From positions 372,001 to 436,000 of the forward strand of contig NZ_QOVK01000001.1 of NCBI RefSeq assembly GCF_004104075.1: 64,000 nt of DNA. The letters are read 5' to 3'. Origin of the DNA: Leeuwenhoekiella polynyae. Lineage in GTDB: Bacteria > Bacteroidota > Bacteroidia > Flavobacteriales > Flavobacteriaceae. Position numbers and translations under genes: made by a program. Every line of letters begins with the position of its first letter. Position 1 is the first letter of the stretch. This document shows, in pieces, positions 9,030 to 17,374 of the stretch. Below the pieces are notes generated by a model. The model was not told the DNA's origin and searched no databases. It saw only the letters and a program-made list of their open reading frames with translations.

Positions 9030-9722
9030 TTAGCTAAAGCTGTTTAAGTAAAAGGCGAGAACAAGACCTATAGCAGTAGCGATACCTGCCCAATAACTGT
9101 CATCTTTGTATGCTTTAGGAAAAACTTCTATAGCGAGAGAAGCAACTACGGCACCCCCTGCAAAGCAACGGATGTAAGCCAGCGTTTCATCTGGAACGTC
9201 AGCAAGCAGTTGATTGCCTAAAAGTGCTGCAAGCGATAAGATTAAAGCTGTTGCAGACCACAGCAAAAGCACTTTCTTTTTAGAAGAACCGTTTTTGGTC
9301 ATTTCTTTAGCTCCGCCTGCTGCTTCAGGAAGATTGGATAAGAAAATAGAACCGGACAGCGCAGCAACGGTAAGCGCATCGGCACCAATAAGTGCCACTC
9401 CCAGTGCAAGATTTTCAGGAATTCCGTCCAGAGTAATTGCAGCGAGTAACCCCCCACCACTATCTGAACCCCATTTTTTCTTCACCAGATAATCAAGTGC
9501 GGTAAAAACACCTGCACCTGCCATAACAATACCCAGCGCAATACCAATACTGGCTTTTTCTATCGCCGGGTTAATCAATTCTAATACAGTAGAAACAATA
9601 AGGGCTCCTCCTGCCAAAGCAACGAGAAAGCCCTCTGTTTTCTTAGATAAACTCCCGTAAATCCCCCAAAAAGCACCTAATATAAGCGCGCCGGATACTA
9701 CGGAAATTACTATAAATGTCAA
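9030..9722 (-). CDS. ZIP-family metal transporter-like membrane protein
   Basis: A 230-residue integral membrane protein with about eight hydrophobic segments. The motif LDGIPENLALGV (D99) corresponds to the ZIP TM4 motif H-N-x-P-E-G, and FLSNLPEAAGGA to TM5. The family moves Zn2+ or other divalent metals into the cytoplasm. Here the TM4 histidine is aspartate and the TM5 histidine is serine or absent, so metal choice may differ from classic ZIPs. It lies 3 nt downstream of the second FKBP gene on the same strand, so they may be cotranscribed. Confidence 0.85.
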   Translation of the reverse strand: MTFIVISVVSGALILGAFWGIYGSLSKKTEGFLVALAGGALIVSTVLELINPAIEKASIGIALGIVMAGAGVFTALDYLVKKKWGSDSGGGLLAAITLDGIPENLALGVALIGADALTVAALSGSIFLSNLPEAAGGAKEMTKNGSSKKKVLLLWSATALILSLAALLGNQLLADVPDETLAYIRCFAGGAVVASLAIEVFPKAYKDDSYWAGIATAIGLVLAFYLNSFS

Positions 9723-9725
9723 TTT

Positions 9726-10454
9726 TTATTCTGAATCTTTAACGTCGATCAATTCTACGGTAAATATAAGTGGCTCTCCCGGACCTATTTTAGCACCAGA
9801 ACCTCTTTGACCATACGCTAATTCTGAAGGGATATAGAACTCATATTTTGCTCCTTCTTTCATCAACTGAAGACCTTCTGTCCATCCTTTGATTACTTGA
9901 TTTACACCAAAAGTAGTTGATTCTTCACGCTCGTAAGAGCTGTCAAAAACGGTTCCGTCTAGTAATTTACCTTCATAATTCACTTCAACTTTATCGGTCT
10001 CAGATGGACTGTCACCGCTTCCTTCTTCGATTATTTTATACTGCAATCCGCTTTCGGTAGTTTGAACACCCTCTTTCGTAGCATTTTCTTTCAAAAATAC
10101 CTCTTCTTTTTTCTTATTCTCTTCTGCTTTAGCTTCTTGCTCTTTTTGCTGCTTTTCGCGCAATTGCATCTGGAACTTCTGCATCACTTGCTGCATCACT
10201 TGCTGTGGCATTTCTACACTATCAGTAAGCGCTTTGCGCACACCTTGTTCATATACATCAACATCAAAAAACTCATCAGGATTATCTCCTAAAGCTTGTT
10301 TAAATTGTGCTCCGGTATTCGCACCTATGATATAAGAAACAGAATCTTTAAAGGTTTTTAAGTCTGCGTCACCTCCTGAGTTCATTTTAGAATCATTACA
10401 ATTCACTAAGGTAAGTGCAACAGGTAAGGCTAGAAATAATCTATTGAATTTCAT
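9726..10454 (-). CDS. FKBP-type peptidyl-prolyl isomerase lipoprotein (copy 2)
   Basis: A 242-residue lipoprotein with lipobox LVNC (C19), a Gln/Glu/Lys-rich helical linker (~95-125, LREKQQKEQEAKAEENKKK) and a C-terminal FKBP domain (VEVNYEGKLLDGTVFDSSY, VIKGWTEGLQLMKEGAKYEF, YIPSELAYGQRG). Predicted envelope foldase, like FkpA/Mip proteins. The FKBP part is strongly similar to the copy at 6944-7642, pointing to a local duplication with the cbpA-cbpM and ZIP genes now in between. Confidence 0.93.
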   Translation of the reverse strand: MKFNRLFLALPVALTLVNCNDSKMNSGGDADLKTFKDSVSYIIGANTGAQFKQALGDNPDEFFDVDVYEQGVRKALTDSVEMPQQVMQQVMQKFQMQLREKQQKEQEAKAEENKKKEEVFLKENATKEGVQTTESGLQYKIIEEGSGDSPSETDKVEVNYEGKLLDGTVFDSSYEREESTTFGVNQVIKGWTEGLQLMKEGAKYEFYIPSELAYGQRGSGAKIGPGEPLIFTVELIDVKDSE

Positions 10455-10539
10455 TTTATAAATTTTAAAATTTTCAAGTGCAAATAACGGGATATTAAAA
10501 CACCTATAAAAATCTTTTGGAATCTATTATAAAATAGGT

Positions 10540-11904
10540 TTAGCTCACAAAAGCACTATAACCGGTGATCGCTCTACCTACAATAAGTGAATTGATCTCC
10601 TTAGTACCCTCATAACTGTAAATGGCTTCGGCATCTGCCACAAAACGTGCTACATCATACTCCAGTAGAATACCGTTACCGCCCATTACTTCACGGGCGC
10701 GACTTACGACATCGCGGGTGCGCATCGAACAGAAGACTTTTGCTAAAGAAGCGTGCTCATCAGTCAACTGGCCACCATCTTGCATCTCGCTTAAGCGGAA
10801 ACAAAGCGTTTGCATAGCGGTGAGATTTGAAACCATCTCGACCAAATGGTTTTGTATCAACTGAAAACTAGCAATTGGACGACCAAATTGCTCCCGTTTC
10901 TTGGTATATTTTAACGCTGCTTCATAAGCACCACGGGCACAACCTACTGCCTGCCAAGCCACGCTGGCGCGTGTCATTTGCAATACTTTTGCGGTATCTT
11001 TAAAGGAGTTGGCATTTTGCAAGCGATCACTTTCGGGAACACGACAATCTGAAAGTGTGATCAACGCATTTTGAACAGTACGCAACGCCATTTTATCTTT
11101 CATCTTCTCAGCTTTAAAACCGGGGTTTTCTTTGCGCACGATAAAGCCTTTTACCCGACCGCTTTCTTCATCACGTGCCCAAATGATTGTTATATCAGAG
11201 AATGTGGCGTTACCTATCCATTTCTTTTCTCCGTTTAATACCCACTCCTCACCTTCTTTTCTACATGTTGTTCCCAATCCGCCGGCAGCACCAGAACCTA
11301 CATCGGGCTCTGTAAGACCAAAAGCACCTATTTTTTCAAACTTCTGCATTTTAGGCAACCAGTATTGTTTTTGCTCTTCGCTTCCGCAGAGGTAGATAGA
11401 GCCCATTGCCAAACCACTATGTACACCGAAAAATGTCGAAATAGAAACATCAACTCTGGCAAGTTCCATCGCTAAGATTCCTTCCATCAAAAAGGATTCA
11501 CCGGGACAGCCGTACCCTTTATAAGCGATACCGGCTAAATTAAGTTCAGCAAACTTGGGGATAATCTCATGCGGAAACTCGGCTCGATTCCAAAAATCGT
11601 TAGCAATAGGTTTTACCTCGTCTTCCATAAAATTCCGCATCTTCATCTGAAGCGCACGCTCTTCAGGAGAAAGCTTTTGCGCAAGGTTGTAAAAATCCCC
11701 ATCAATGGGTGGTAATTTATGCTGACCTTTTTTTGCTTGAGAATTCAGCATTTTCATCAAACCTTTCAGTTGACGATCATCAAGATTTCCCACAGCACTC
11801 ATTACCTGAGACAGATCAACTTTTTGAGAGAGTTTTGCCAGAGCATCTAAATCTACCGATTTCAACAGGCCTATTGTATTTTTTACTTTTCCGAATAACG
11901 ACAT
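10540..11904 (-). CDS. Acyl-CoA dehydrogenase (glutaryl-CoA dehydrogenase-like)
   Basis: A 454-residue FAD flavoenzyme that introduces a double bond into an acyl-CoA. Family motifs are present: GAFGLTEPDVGSGAAG (FAD/substrate loop), EWVLNGEKKWIGNATF, RGAYEAALKYTKKREQFG, and SYEGTKEINSLIVGRAITG, where E432 aligns with the catalytic base of the glutaryl-CoA/isovaleryl subgroup. About 60 extra residues at the N-terminus (MSLFGKVKNTIGLLKSVDLD...) precede the usual start of the fold. The substrate cannot be fixed from sequence. Confidence 0.9.
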   Translation of the reverse strand: MSLFGKVKNTIGLLKSVDLDALAKLSQKVDLSQVMSAVGNLDDRQLKGLMKMLNSQAKKGQHKLPPIDGDFYNLAQKLSPEERALQMKMRNFMEDEVKPIANDFWNRAEFPHEIIPKFAELNLAGIAYKGYGCPGESFLMEGILAMELARVDVSISTFFGVHSGLAMGSIYLCGSEEQKQYWLPKMQKFEKIGAFGLTEPDVGSGAAGGLGTTCRKEGEEWVLNGEKKWIGNATFSDITIIWARDEESGRVKGFIVRKENPGFKAEKMKDKMALRTVQNALITLSDCRVPESDRLQNANSFKDTAKVLQMTRASVAWQAVGCARGAYEAALKYTKKREQFGRPIASFQLIQNHLVEMVSNLTAMQTLCFRLSEMQDGGQLTDEHASLAKVFCSMRTRDVVSRAREVMGGNGILLEYDVARFVADAEAIYSYEGTKEINSLIVGRAITGYSAFVS

Positions 11905-11980
11905 CGTTTGCGTTTTTATAATTCAGTTTAAAAATACCAAGGTTTTGGTGCTCTTGCAGCCAAAAAAACGTTAATTACAA

Positions 11981-13117
11981 CTAAAGCGGAGTCACTAAAC
12001 TTTTATGAACAAATGCTCGCTTTGCCGTTGAAGTTTCAACATGCAACCAATCTGCTGTTTCACCTAGAAGATTTACTGTATCTAACCGCGTGAGTGAACC
12101 TATTTGCTGAGATTTTGCCGAAGCGCTACTTCTCAAATTAGCACGGACTGACTTAACCAAATACCTGTTATAAATTTCTGAAGCTTTCTGATTGTCCGCC
12201 AGTTTAGCCTCTTCTTTTACAAACGGCAACGGATTAATCGCACCACTACCCCGACTGTAAACCCCAAAATGCAAATGCGGTGGTGTTGTACGCGCATTAC
12301 CCGTATTGCCTACCAGACCTAGAGTATCCCCAATTTTCACGCGCTGACCATTAGTTACAATAATACTGTCTAAATGCGCATAATATAAACTGTTACCCAA
12401 AAGTCCGTCTCGCAACCATACCTGCTTACCACCCAGACCGAGATTGCCGGTTCTACTCACCTTACCGGCTACACTAGCGAGCACAGGCGTACCCCGTGAT
12501 GCAAAGATATCTACACCCTCGTGACTGCGTTTACCACCATCCCTGGGCGCTCCCCAATAACTTTGTATGGCTTTACTTGAAATGCCCGCTACCGGAAAAC
12601 TATAGCCGGGTGTGCTCGATATAGTTAGTGTAAAATTTGACGCAGCGTTCAATTGAGGTTGAAAAACCACTTTAAAAATCGCTGACTTTTTAGGCGAAAA
12701 ATTCAACGTTGATTGTTCATAAGCCGCCTGCTCCTCAAGTTTAAAAGGAGATATACTATCTGAAGTTTTCTCATACAGATCTATAAAAACTAATGGATTT
12801 ATGGTATCTGTCAAAACACTGAAATCGTAGTTACGGCCCCGTTCGAGATAGAGTTCATAGGCATAAACCGGATTAATTTTAGGATTGAATATCCCCATTT
12901 CCTGATAGGGGGAATTTACGTGTAGACTGTCCTGAAGTGCTTCTTTAAATGCCATATTCCAAAAAATATAGGGCAAAGAATCCGATTCAAAGTTGCGTGC
13001 ATAAACTTCCCGCGCTGTGGGCTGTGTTATAAAATCGGTAGCCTTAGTCAGCTTGCTACATGAAGCGAATAAGAGCAACCCGATTAATCCAAAATATACC
13101 TTTTGATTATTTAGCAT
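11981..13117 (-). CDS. M23 (LytM) peptidoglycan endopeptidase lipoprotein with SH3 domain
   Basis: A 378-residue exported lipoprotein (lipobox FASC near residue 20). After a beta-rich N-terminal domain comes a LytM domain with an intact zinc site: H and D in RSHEGVDIF (~198) and HLHFGVYS (~282), plus YYAHLDS. A C-terminal bacterial SH3-like domain (~315-378, SVRANLRSSASAKSQQIGSL) likely binds cell wall. Predicted to cut peptide cross-links in the periplasm. This is the catalytically complete M23 protein of the window, unlike the one at 60471-61721. Confidence 0.9.
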   Translation of the reverse strand: MLNNQKVYFGLIGLLLFASCSKLTKATDFITQPTAREVYARNFESDSLPYIFWNMAFKEALQDSLHVNSPYQEMGIFNPKINPVYAYELYLERGRNYDFSVLTDTINPLVFIDLYEKTSDSISPFKLEEQAAYEQSTLNFSPKKSAIFKVVFQPQLNAASNFTLTISSTPGYSFPVAGISSKAIQSYWGAPRDGGKRSHEGVDIFASRGTPVLASVAGKVSRTGNLGLGGKQVWLRDGLLGNSLYYAHLDSIIVTNGQRVKIGDTLGLVGNTGNARTTPPHLHFGVYSRGSGAINPLPFVKEEAKLADNQKASEIYNRYLVKSVRANLRSSASAKSQQIGSLTRLDTVNLLGETADWLHVETSTAKRAFVHKSLVTPL

Positions 13118-13158
13118 AGTTTATAATAATACACAGAAACTATGCCACTTTAAAATAT

Positions 13159-14235
13159 TTAAAAGAGTGAAAGTTGCCCCGGCCTGTATTGCTCAAACAA
13201 ATCACAATTGAGCGGTGCAATGCTTCTTCCTTTGAGGAATTTGTTACGTCCCAATTCCATTTGCGCTTTTATCTGGTTAGCAAACTCACCACTTCCGCGC
13301 ATTCTGCGACCAAACTGGGAATCGTTTAAATTGCCCTCGTGACAAGCCGCAATCTGATTGAGCACTTTATCTGCGCGATCTGGCATCGCCGATTTAATCC
13401 ACTGTTCAAAAATTTTACCGATGGCACCATTGAGCCGCACTACCGTGTACCCTACTGAGCGCGCACCGTGATCAGCTGCTGCTTTGATGAGCGGTAACAC
13501 TTCGTGACTGTTGATTCCCGGGATTATGGGTGCGGTCATCACATTAACCGGAACGCCCAATTCTGATAACTTTTTTACCGTTTCTAAACGTTTTTTGATA
13601 CTTGCGGTACGCGGCTCAAGCAAGCGTCTGGTTTTTTCATCTAAAGTTGTAATAGACATATTTACCTGAATCAAGTTGTTTGCAGCCAATTCTTTAATGA
13701 CATCAAGATCTCGCTGAATCAATGCATTTTTAGTGATAATAGCTACCGGATGCCGGTATTTGTAAAAAGCCTCTAGTAAGTTACGCGTAATTTTAAAACG
13801 CTTTTCTGCAGGCTGGTAACAGTCGGTATTTCCTGAAAGAACGATGGGAGCAGCTTTCCAGCCTTTTTTGGTGAGGTGCTTTTCTAGCAAACGCACGGCA
13901 TTGCGTTTGACTAAAATGCGACTTTCAAAATCGAGACCGGCACCGTAGCCCCAATATTCATGAGAATTGCGCGCATAGCAATATACGCAGCCATGCTCGC
14001 AACCCTGATACGGGTTAAGGGAATATCCCATTCCCACATCTGGACTTTCTACTTTATTGACTATAGTTTTGGGAAATGTATCTATAAAGAGCGTCTTGAG
14101 ATTTTGCGGCTCATCGCCTTCCTGCGCACAGTAGTTTAAAAAATCATCCCGCAGCTCGTGCCTGTTTTGATCAAACCGATTGGCAATATGTTTTTGCGCT
14201 CCCCGCCCTTTTAAGTGTTCACCTTCTGCTTGCAT
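13159..14235 (-). CDS. PA0069-type radical SAM protein
   Basis: A 358-residue radical SAM enzyme. The cluster-binding C79-x3-C83-x2-C86 motif (CEHGCVYCYARNSHEYWG) follows SLNPYQG. The family (COG1533, spore-photoproduct-lyase-like) has no assigned reaction in most bacteria; the distinctive ending AQMELGRNKFLKGR and QYRPGQLSLF fits the PA0069 group. Predicted to use SAM and a [4Fe-4S] cluster for a radical reaction, possibly in nucleic-acid metabolism. A terminator separates it from the enoyl-CoA hydratase gene upstream. Confidence 0.9.
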   Translation of the reverse strand: MQAEGEHLKGRGAQKHIANRFDQNRHELRDDFLNYCAQEGDEPQNLKTLFIDTFPKTIVNKVESPDVGMGYSLNPYQGCEHGCVYCYARNSHEYWGYGAGLDFESRILVKRNAVRLLEKHLTKKGWKAAPIVLSGNTDCYQPAEKRFKITRNLLEAFYKYRHPVAIITKNALIQRDLDVIKELAANNLIQVNMSITTLDEKTRRLLEPRTASIKKRLETVKKLSELGVPVNVMTAPIIPGINSHEVLPLIKAAADHGARSVGYTVVRLNGAIGKIFEQWIKSAMPDRADKVLNQIAACHEGNLNDSQFGRRMRGSGEFANQIKAQMELGRNKFLKGRSIAPLNCDLFEQYRPGQLSLF

Positions 14236-14287
14236 AAAATAGGATTTATTACAAATATATGGAATATTTCCTGTTTTGTTAAGATCA

Positions 14288-14313
14288 AAAAAACCGCTCG
14301 TAAGCGGTTTTTT
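14288..14313. terminator. Bidirectional-type terminator after enoyl-CoA hydratase gene
   Basis: Perfect stem AAAAAACCGCT/AGCGGTTTTTT with loop CGTA, 22 nt beyond the stop of the minus-strand hydratase gene. Confidence 0.85.
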
Positions 14314-14334
14314 AATTACTCAAATGCAGTGCCT

Positions 14335-15117
14335 TTAGTTCCCCGGAAACTCCGGTTTGCGCTTTTCTAAAAACGCACTGGTACCTTCTTTAAAATCTTC
14401 GGTACCAAAAGAAGCTCCAAAACCTTCGATCTCGGTATCATAACCGTTGACTCCGGTTTTAAAACCGGCATTTACAGCGTGTATCGCTGTAGCAATTGCT
14501 ACCCCACTGTTGTTTAAGATTTTTGCTGCTATTTTTTCGGCGTGCGACATCAATTCTTCCTGCATCGTCACGTGATTCACCAGACCGTATTGTAAAGCCT
14601 GATCAGCATTGATCATACTCGCGGTCATGATCATCTCAAATGCACGACCTTTCCCCACGAGTTGGGGTAAACGCTGCGTCCCCCCATAGCCGGGAATCAG
14701 GCCCAGAGAAGTTTCCGGCAATCCCATACGGGCGTTGTCACTCGCAATGCGAATGTGTGCTGCCATCGCCAATTCTAGTCCGCCTCCTAAAGCAAAACCG
14801 TTAATGGCTGCGATCACCGGCGTGCTTAAATTTTCGATAAAATCAAATAACAATTTTTGTCCTTTTCGCGCCAGCAACGCTCCTTCTTCTTCTTCAAAAT
14901 CAGAAAATTCACTGATGTCTGCACCGGCAACAAATGCTTTCTCGCCGCTTCCGGTCAAGATGATAACCCCTATATCTTCATCAGCATCTGCTTCAGCAAA
15001 GGCATCATGCAGTTCTTGTATGGTATCGCGGTTGAGTGCGTTTAACTTTTTAGGTCGGTTGATGGTTATGACAGCCAATTGATCATCGACTTCATAAATA
15101 AGATTTTCAAAATTCAT
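14335..15117 (-). CDS. Enoyl-CoA hydratase/isomerase
   Basis: A crotonase-fold enzyme of 260 residues counted from MNFENLIYEV; an upstream in-frame ATG at 15138 would add seven residues (MWNKITT) not typical of the family. The oxyanion-hole segment reads FVAGADISEF and NGFALGGGLELAMA, and the paired catalytic glutamates are E115 and E135 (PETSLGLIPGYGGTQRL). It hydrates trans-2-enoyl-CoA in beta-oxidation or amino-acid breakdown and resembles short-chain enoyl-CoA hydratases. It may serve the same pathway as the acyl-CoA dehydrogenase nearby, though they are not in one operon. Confidence 0.92.
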   Translation of the reverse strand: MNFENLIYEVDDQLAVITINRPKKLNALNRDTIQELHDAFAEADADEDIGVIILTGSGEKAFVAGADISEFSDFEEEEGALLARKGQKLLFDFIENLSTPVIAAINGFALGGGLELAMAAHIRIASDNARMGLPETSLGLIPGYGGTQRLPQLVGKGRAFEMIMTASMINADQALQYGLVNHVTMQEELMSHAEKIAAKILNNSGVAIATAIHAVNAGFKTGVNGYDTEIEGFGASFGTEDFKEGTSAFLEKRKPEFPGN

Positions 15118-15181
15118 AGTCGTTATTTTATTCCACAAGGTGGAAGTTATTGCTAGATGTAAGGCTCAATTTCAGGTAGAT

Positions 15182-16645
15182 CTATACCTCAGCAATAGGA
15201 AAAGTTACTTTAAAAACGGTTCCTCTTTCAGCCTTAGAAGTAAAGGTAATGGTTCCGTTATAGGTTTCCACAATATTTTTTACCATCGCCAGCCCCAGCC
15301 CCATTCCGCTGGATTTTGTGGTAAACTTAGGCTCAAATATCATTTCGGCATTCTCTTCAGAAATACCGTGACCGTTATCACAAACCAGAATGCACACCGT
15401 GTCTGCATCGCCTTTAATCTCAACCCTAATTTTAGGATCTTCTACATCTTCGGTAGCCTGAATGGCATTTTTTACCAGATTGGTGATCACTCTAATGAGC
15501 TGGGTACGGTCTAACTTTACAATAATTTCTTCGGAATCTGTACCAAAAGTAAGGTAATGCTCTGTGAAAATATCCAGTGCTAATTTGGTCACAAAAACCA
15601 CATTAAGCGTTTCGTTTTGCTGTGCAGGCATTTTTGCAAAATTGGAAAAAGCCTCCGCAATCGAACTCATCGTATCTATCTGCTGAATGAGGGTTTTGCT
15701 GTATTCATCTAACTTTTTATGAATCTCTGGATCTTCAGGGTCAAAACGTCGCTGGAAACTCTGCACTGTCAAACGCATTGGCGTCAAGGGATTTTTGATC
15801 TCGTGTGCTACTTGCTTGGCCATCTCGCGCCACGCCGCTTCGCGCTCACTTTGTGCAAGTTTTGCCGCACTATTTTCGAGCTCGTCGATCATCCCATTAT
15901 AGGATTTTACCAGATTGCTGATTTCTTCACTGGCATCATCAATCTCAATGCGCTGGTTGCGTTTATCTAACCGCGTCTGGATCATCTTATCACTTATGGT
16001 TTTTAAACTACGCGTGATGTATCGCGATAAGAAATACGATAGCGCAGTTGCGATCAAGAGCATAAACAAATACCCTTCTGCCAGACGGCGTAAAAATTCG
16101 TCCAGTTCACGCGTGATGAAATCATCATCCTGAATGTACGGCAGATTCATAATCGCCAGCGGCTTAAACTGGTTGTCGTTGATGTACGTATATGAAGATT
16201 GATATTTAACGCCGTCAATCTCAGATTGTACCACCCAGCGTTTAGTAGGCATGTTTGCTAAACCTTCTAATACATTGGGGTTTAAGGAAGTTTCTAAGGT
16301 GTCTTCGGTAAAACTTTCCTTTGATTTGACTAGAAGCTTTCCGTTGAGATCATAAATATTGATGGGTAAATCGTGAACATCTGCAATGCGGTAGATGTCG
16401 TTATTAAACTTTAAAATAAACGGAATATTCTCAGAAATAACCTCATAAGTCGTCTGGTCTAAAACATAAGCGATCTCTGCCCTGATCTGATCTTCTTTAC
16501 GCAACAAACGATCTCTGTGATATTCTTTAGCCTCTTCTTTATATTGAACGACACTAATAATCCCAATGAGGATCGAAGCTCCCAAAATGAGAAATACCAT
16601 CCCAAAAAAGATGCGCAGGCGTAAAGAAAGCTTATTGAATTTCAT
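15182..16645 (-). CDS. Membrane sensor histidine kinase, NtrY-like
   Basis: An inner-membrane two-component sensor. Two membrane segments (MVFLILGASILIGIISVV and GYLFMLLIATALSYFLS) enclose a periplasmic sensing region, followed by a HAMP-like linker, a dimerisation domain with the phospho-accepting H at ~280 (VAHEIKNPLTPMRLTVQSF, the NtrY/PilS style), and an ATPase domain with N box (NLVKNAIQAT), G1 (CDNGHGI) and G2 (GMGLGLAMVKNI). No response regulator is adjacent. Start chosen at MKFNKLSLRL; an upstream ATG at 16681 would add 12 residues and overlap hemJ by 8 nt. Confidence 0.88.
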   Translation of the reverse strand: MKFNKLSLRLRIFFGMVFLILGASILIGIISVVQYKEEAKEYHRDRLLRKEDQIRAEIAYVLDQTTYEVISENIPFILKFNNDIYRIADVHDLPINIYDLNGKLLVKSKESFTEDTLETSLNPNVLEGLANMPTKRWVVQSEIDGVKYQSSYTYINDNQFKPLAIMNLPYIQDDDFITRELDEFLRRLAEGYLFMLLIATALSYFLSRYITRSLKTISDKMIQTRLDKRNQRIEIDDASEEISNLVKSYNGMIDELENSAAKLAQSEREAAWREMAKQVAHEIKNPLTPMRLTVQSFQRRFDPEDPEIHKKLDEYSKTLIQQIDTMSSIAEAFSNFAKMPAQQNETLNVVFVTKLALDIFTEHYLTFGTDSEEIIVKLDRTQLIRVITNLVKNAIQATEDVEDPKIRVEIKGDADTVCILVCDNGHGISEENAEMIFEPKFTTKSSGMGLGLAMVKNIVETYNGTITFTSKAERGTVFKVTFPIAEV

Positions 16646-16673
16646 TGGCAGATAGGTATCAAAAACCGCGCCG

Positions 16674-17222
16674 TTAGGCATTGGGATTTTTGTCGCGTAT
16701 GCTTTTATAGAGTTTTATGCCCAACATTAAAAGTATGGCCAAGGTAATTAAACCGGCCAATCCCCAAATCCAGTTGGTTGTACTTTTTGTAATTACCAGA
16801 AAAATAACTGCGAAAAGAATAAGCGTTGGTCCCTCATTCCAGATGCGCATAAACTTGGTGGTGTATTTAAAATTACCGGCCTGCAATTGCTTATAAATCT
16901 GATGATTTTTAAAATGGTAGGCATACAGTAAAACCACAAATCCCAGTTTGATCTGCATCCACGGAGCATATAAAATCCCCGAGTTTAAATGCAGCATCAT
17001 AAAGGCAAAAAGACTGGCTAAAATCATCGAAGGCCAGGTTATTATTTTCCAGAGACGTTTAGTCATCAAAGCCAGTTGATCTCCCAGAATCGTTCTGTCT
17101 GGTTCGGGTTTTTCAGAAGCTTCAATCTGATACATAAACAAGCGCGGCACATAGAATAAGCCTGCAAACCACGTCACAATAAATATAAGATGTAGGGATT
17201 TTAGATAGTTGTAATATTCCAT
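16674..17222 (-). CDS. hemJ: Protoporphyrinogen IX oxidase HemJ (CopD/UPF0093 family)
   Basis: A 182-residue membrane protein with about five hydrophobic helices. The N-terminal SLHLIFIVTWFAGLFYVPRL carries conserved H11, and MQIKLGFVVLL carries the conserved lysine of the HemJ family. HemJ oxidises protoporphyrinogen IX to protoporphyrin IX, the step before ferrochelatase. No HemG/HemY-type flavin oxidase is seen among the heme genes here, so this would fill the gap. It is just upstream of the histidine kinase (overlapping or coupled). Confidence 0.88.
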   Translation of the reverse strand: MEYYNYLKSLHLIFIVTWFAGLFYVPRLFMYQIEASEKPEPDRTILGDQLALMTKRLWKIITWPSMILASLFAFMMLHLNSGILYAPWMQIKLGFVVLLYAYHFKNHQIYKQLQAGNFKYTTKFMRIWNEGPTLILFAVIFLVITKSTTNWIWGLAGLITLAILLMLGIKLYKSIRDKNPNA

Positions 17223-17300
17223 ATCGCAAAGGTAAAGCTAATTGCGCGTTGTGTGAAGGGATAATATAGTGCTAAAACAACTGCAGTAGTATTAAAACCA

Positions 17301-17346
17301 CCCCTCAATTTCTGCGAAATTGTTTCCCCTCCTTTGAAAAGGAGGG
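17301..17346. repeat. Solo palindromic element (CT/GA-rich hairpin, REP-like)
   Basis: Within the 138-bp gap between hemJ and the sortilin-like gene lies CCCCTCA followed by two hairpins: CAATTTC-TGC-GAAATTG (17306-17322) and CCCTCCTTT-GA-AAAGGAGGG (17327-17346), then AAGC. The order 'CCCTCA, CT-rich spacer, CT-rich stem, GA-rich stem, AAGC' is like the left end of the DUF559 cassette at 27062-27101. It may be a non-autonomous relative; the relationship is inferred from design, not from a search. Confidence 0.55.
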
Positions 17347-17350
17347 AAGC

Positions 17351-17374
17351 TTCAAAAGGACTAGTCCTTTTGAA
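17351..17374. repeat. 24-bp perfect palindrome overlapping a stop codon
   Basis: TTCAAAAGGA-CTAG-TCCTTTTGAA is a perfect palindrome. The TAG stop codon of the minus-strand gene (17361-17363) lies at its centre, so the last codons (QKD) form its other half. It may act with the adjacent hairpin as a transcript end, or mark the insertion edge of the solo element. Confidence 0.6.
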
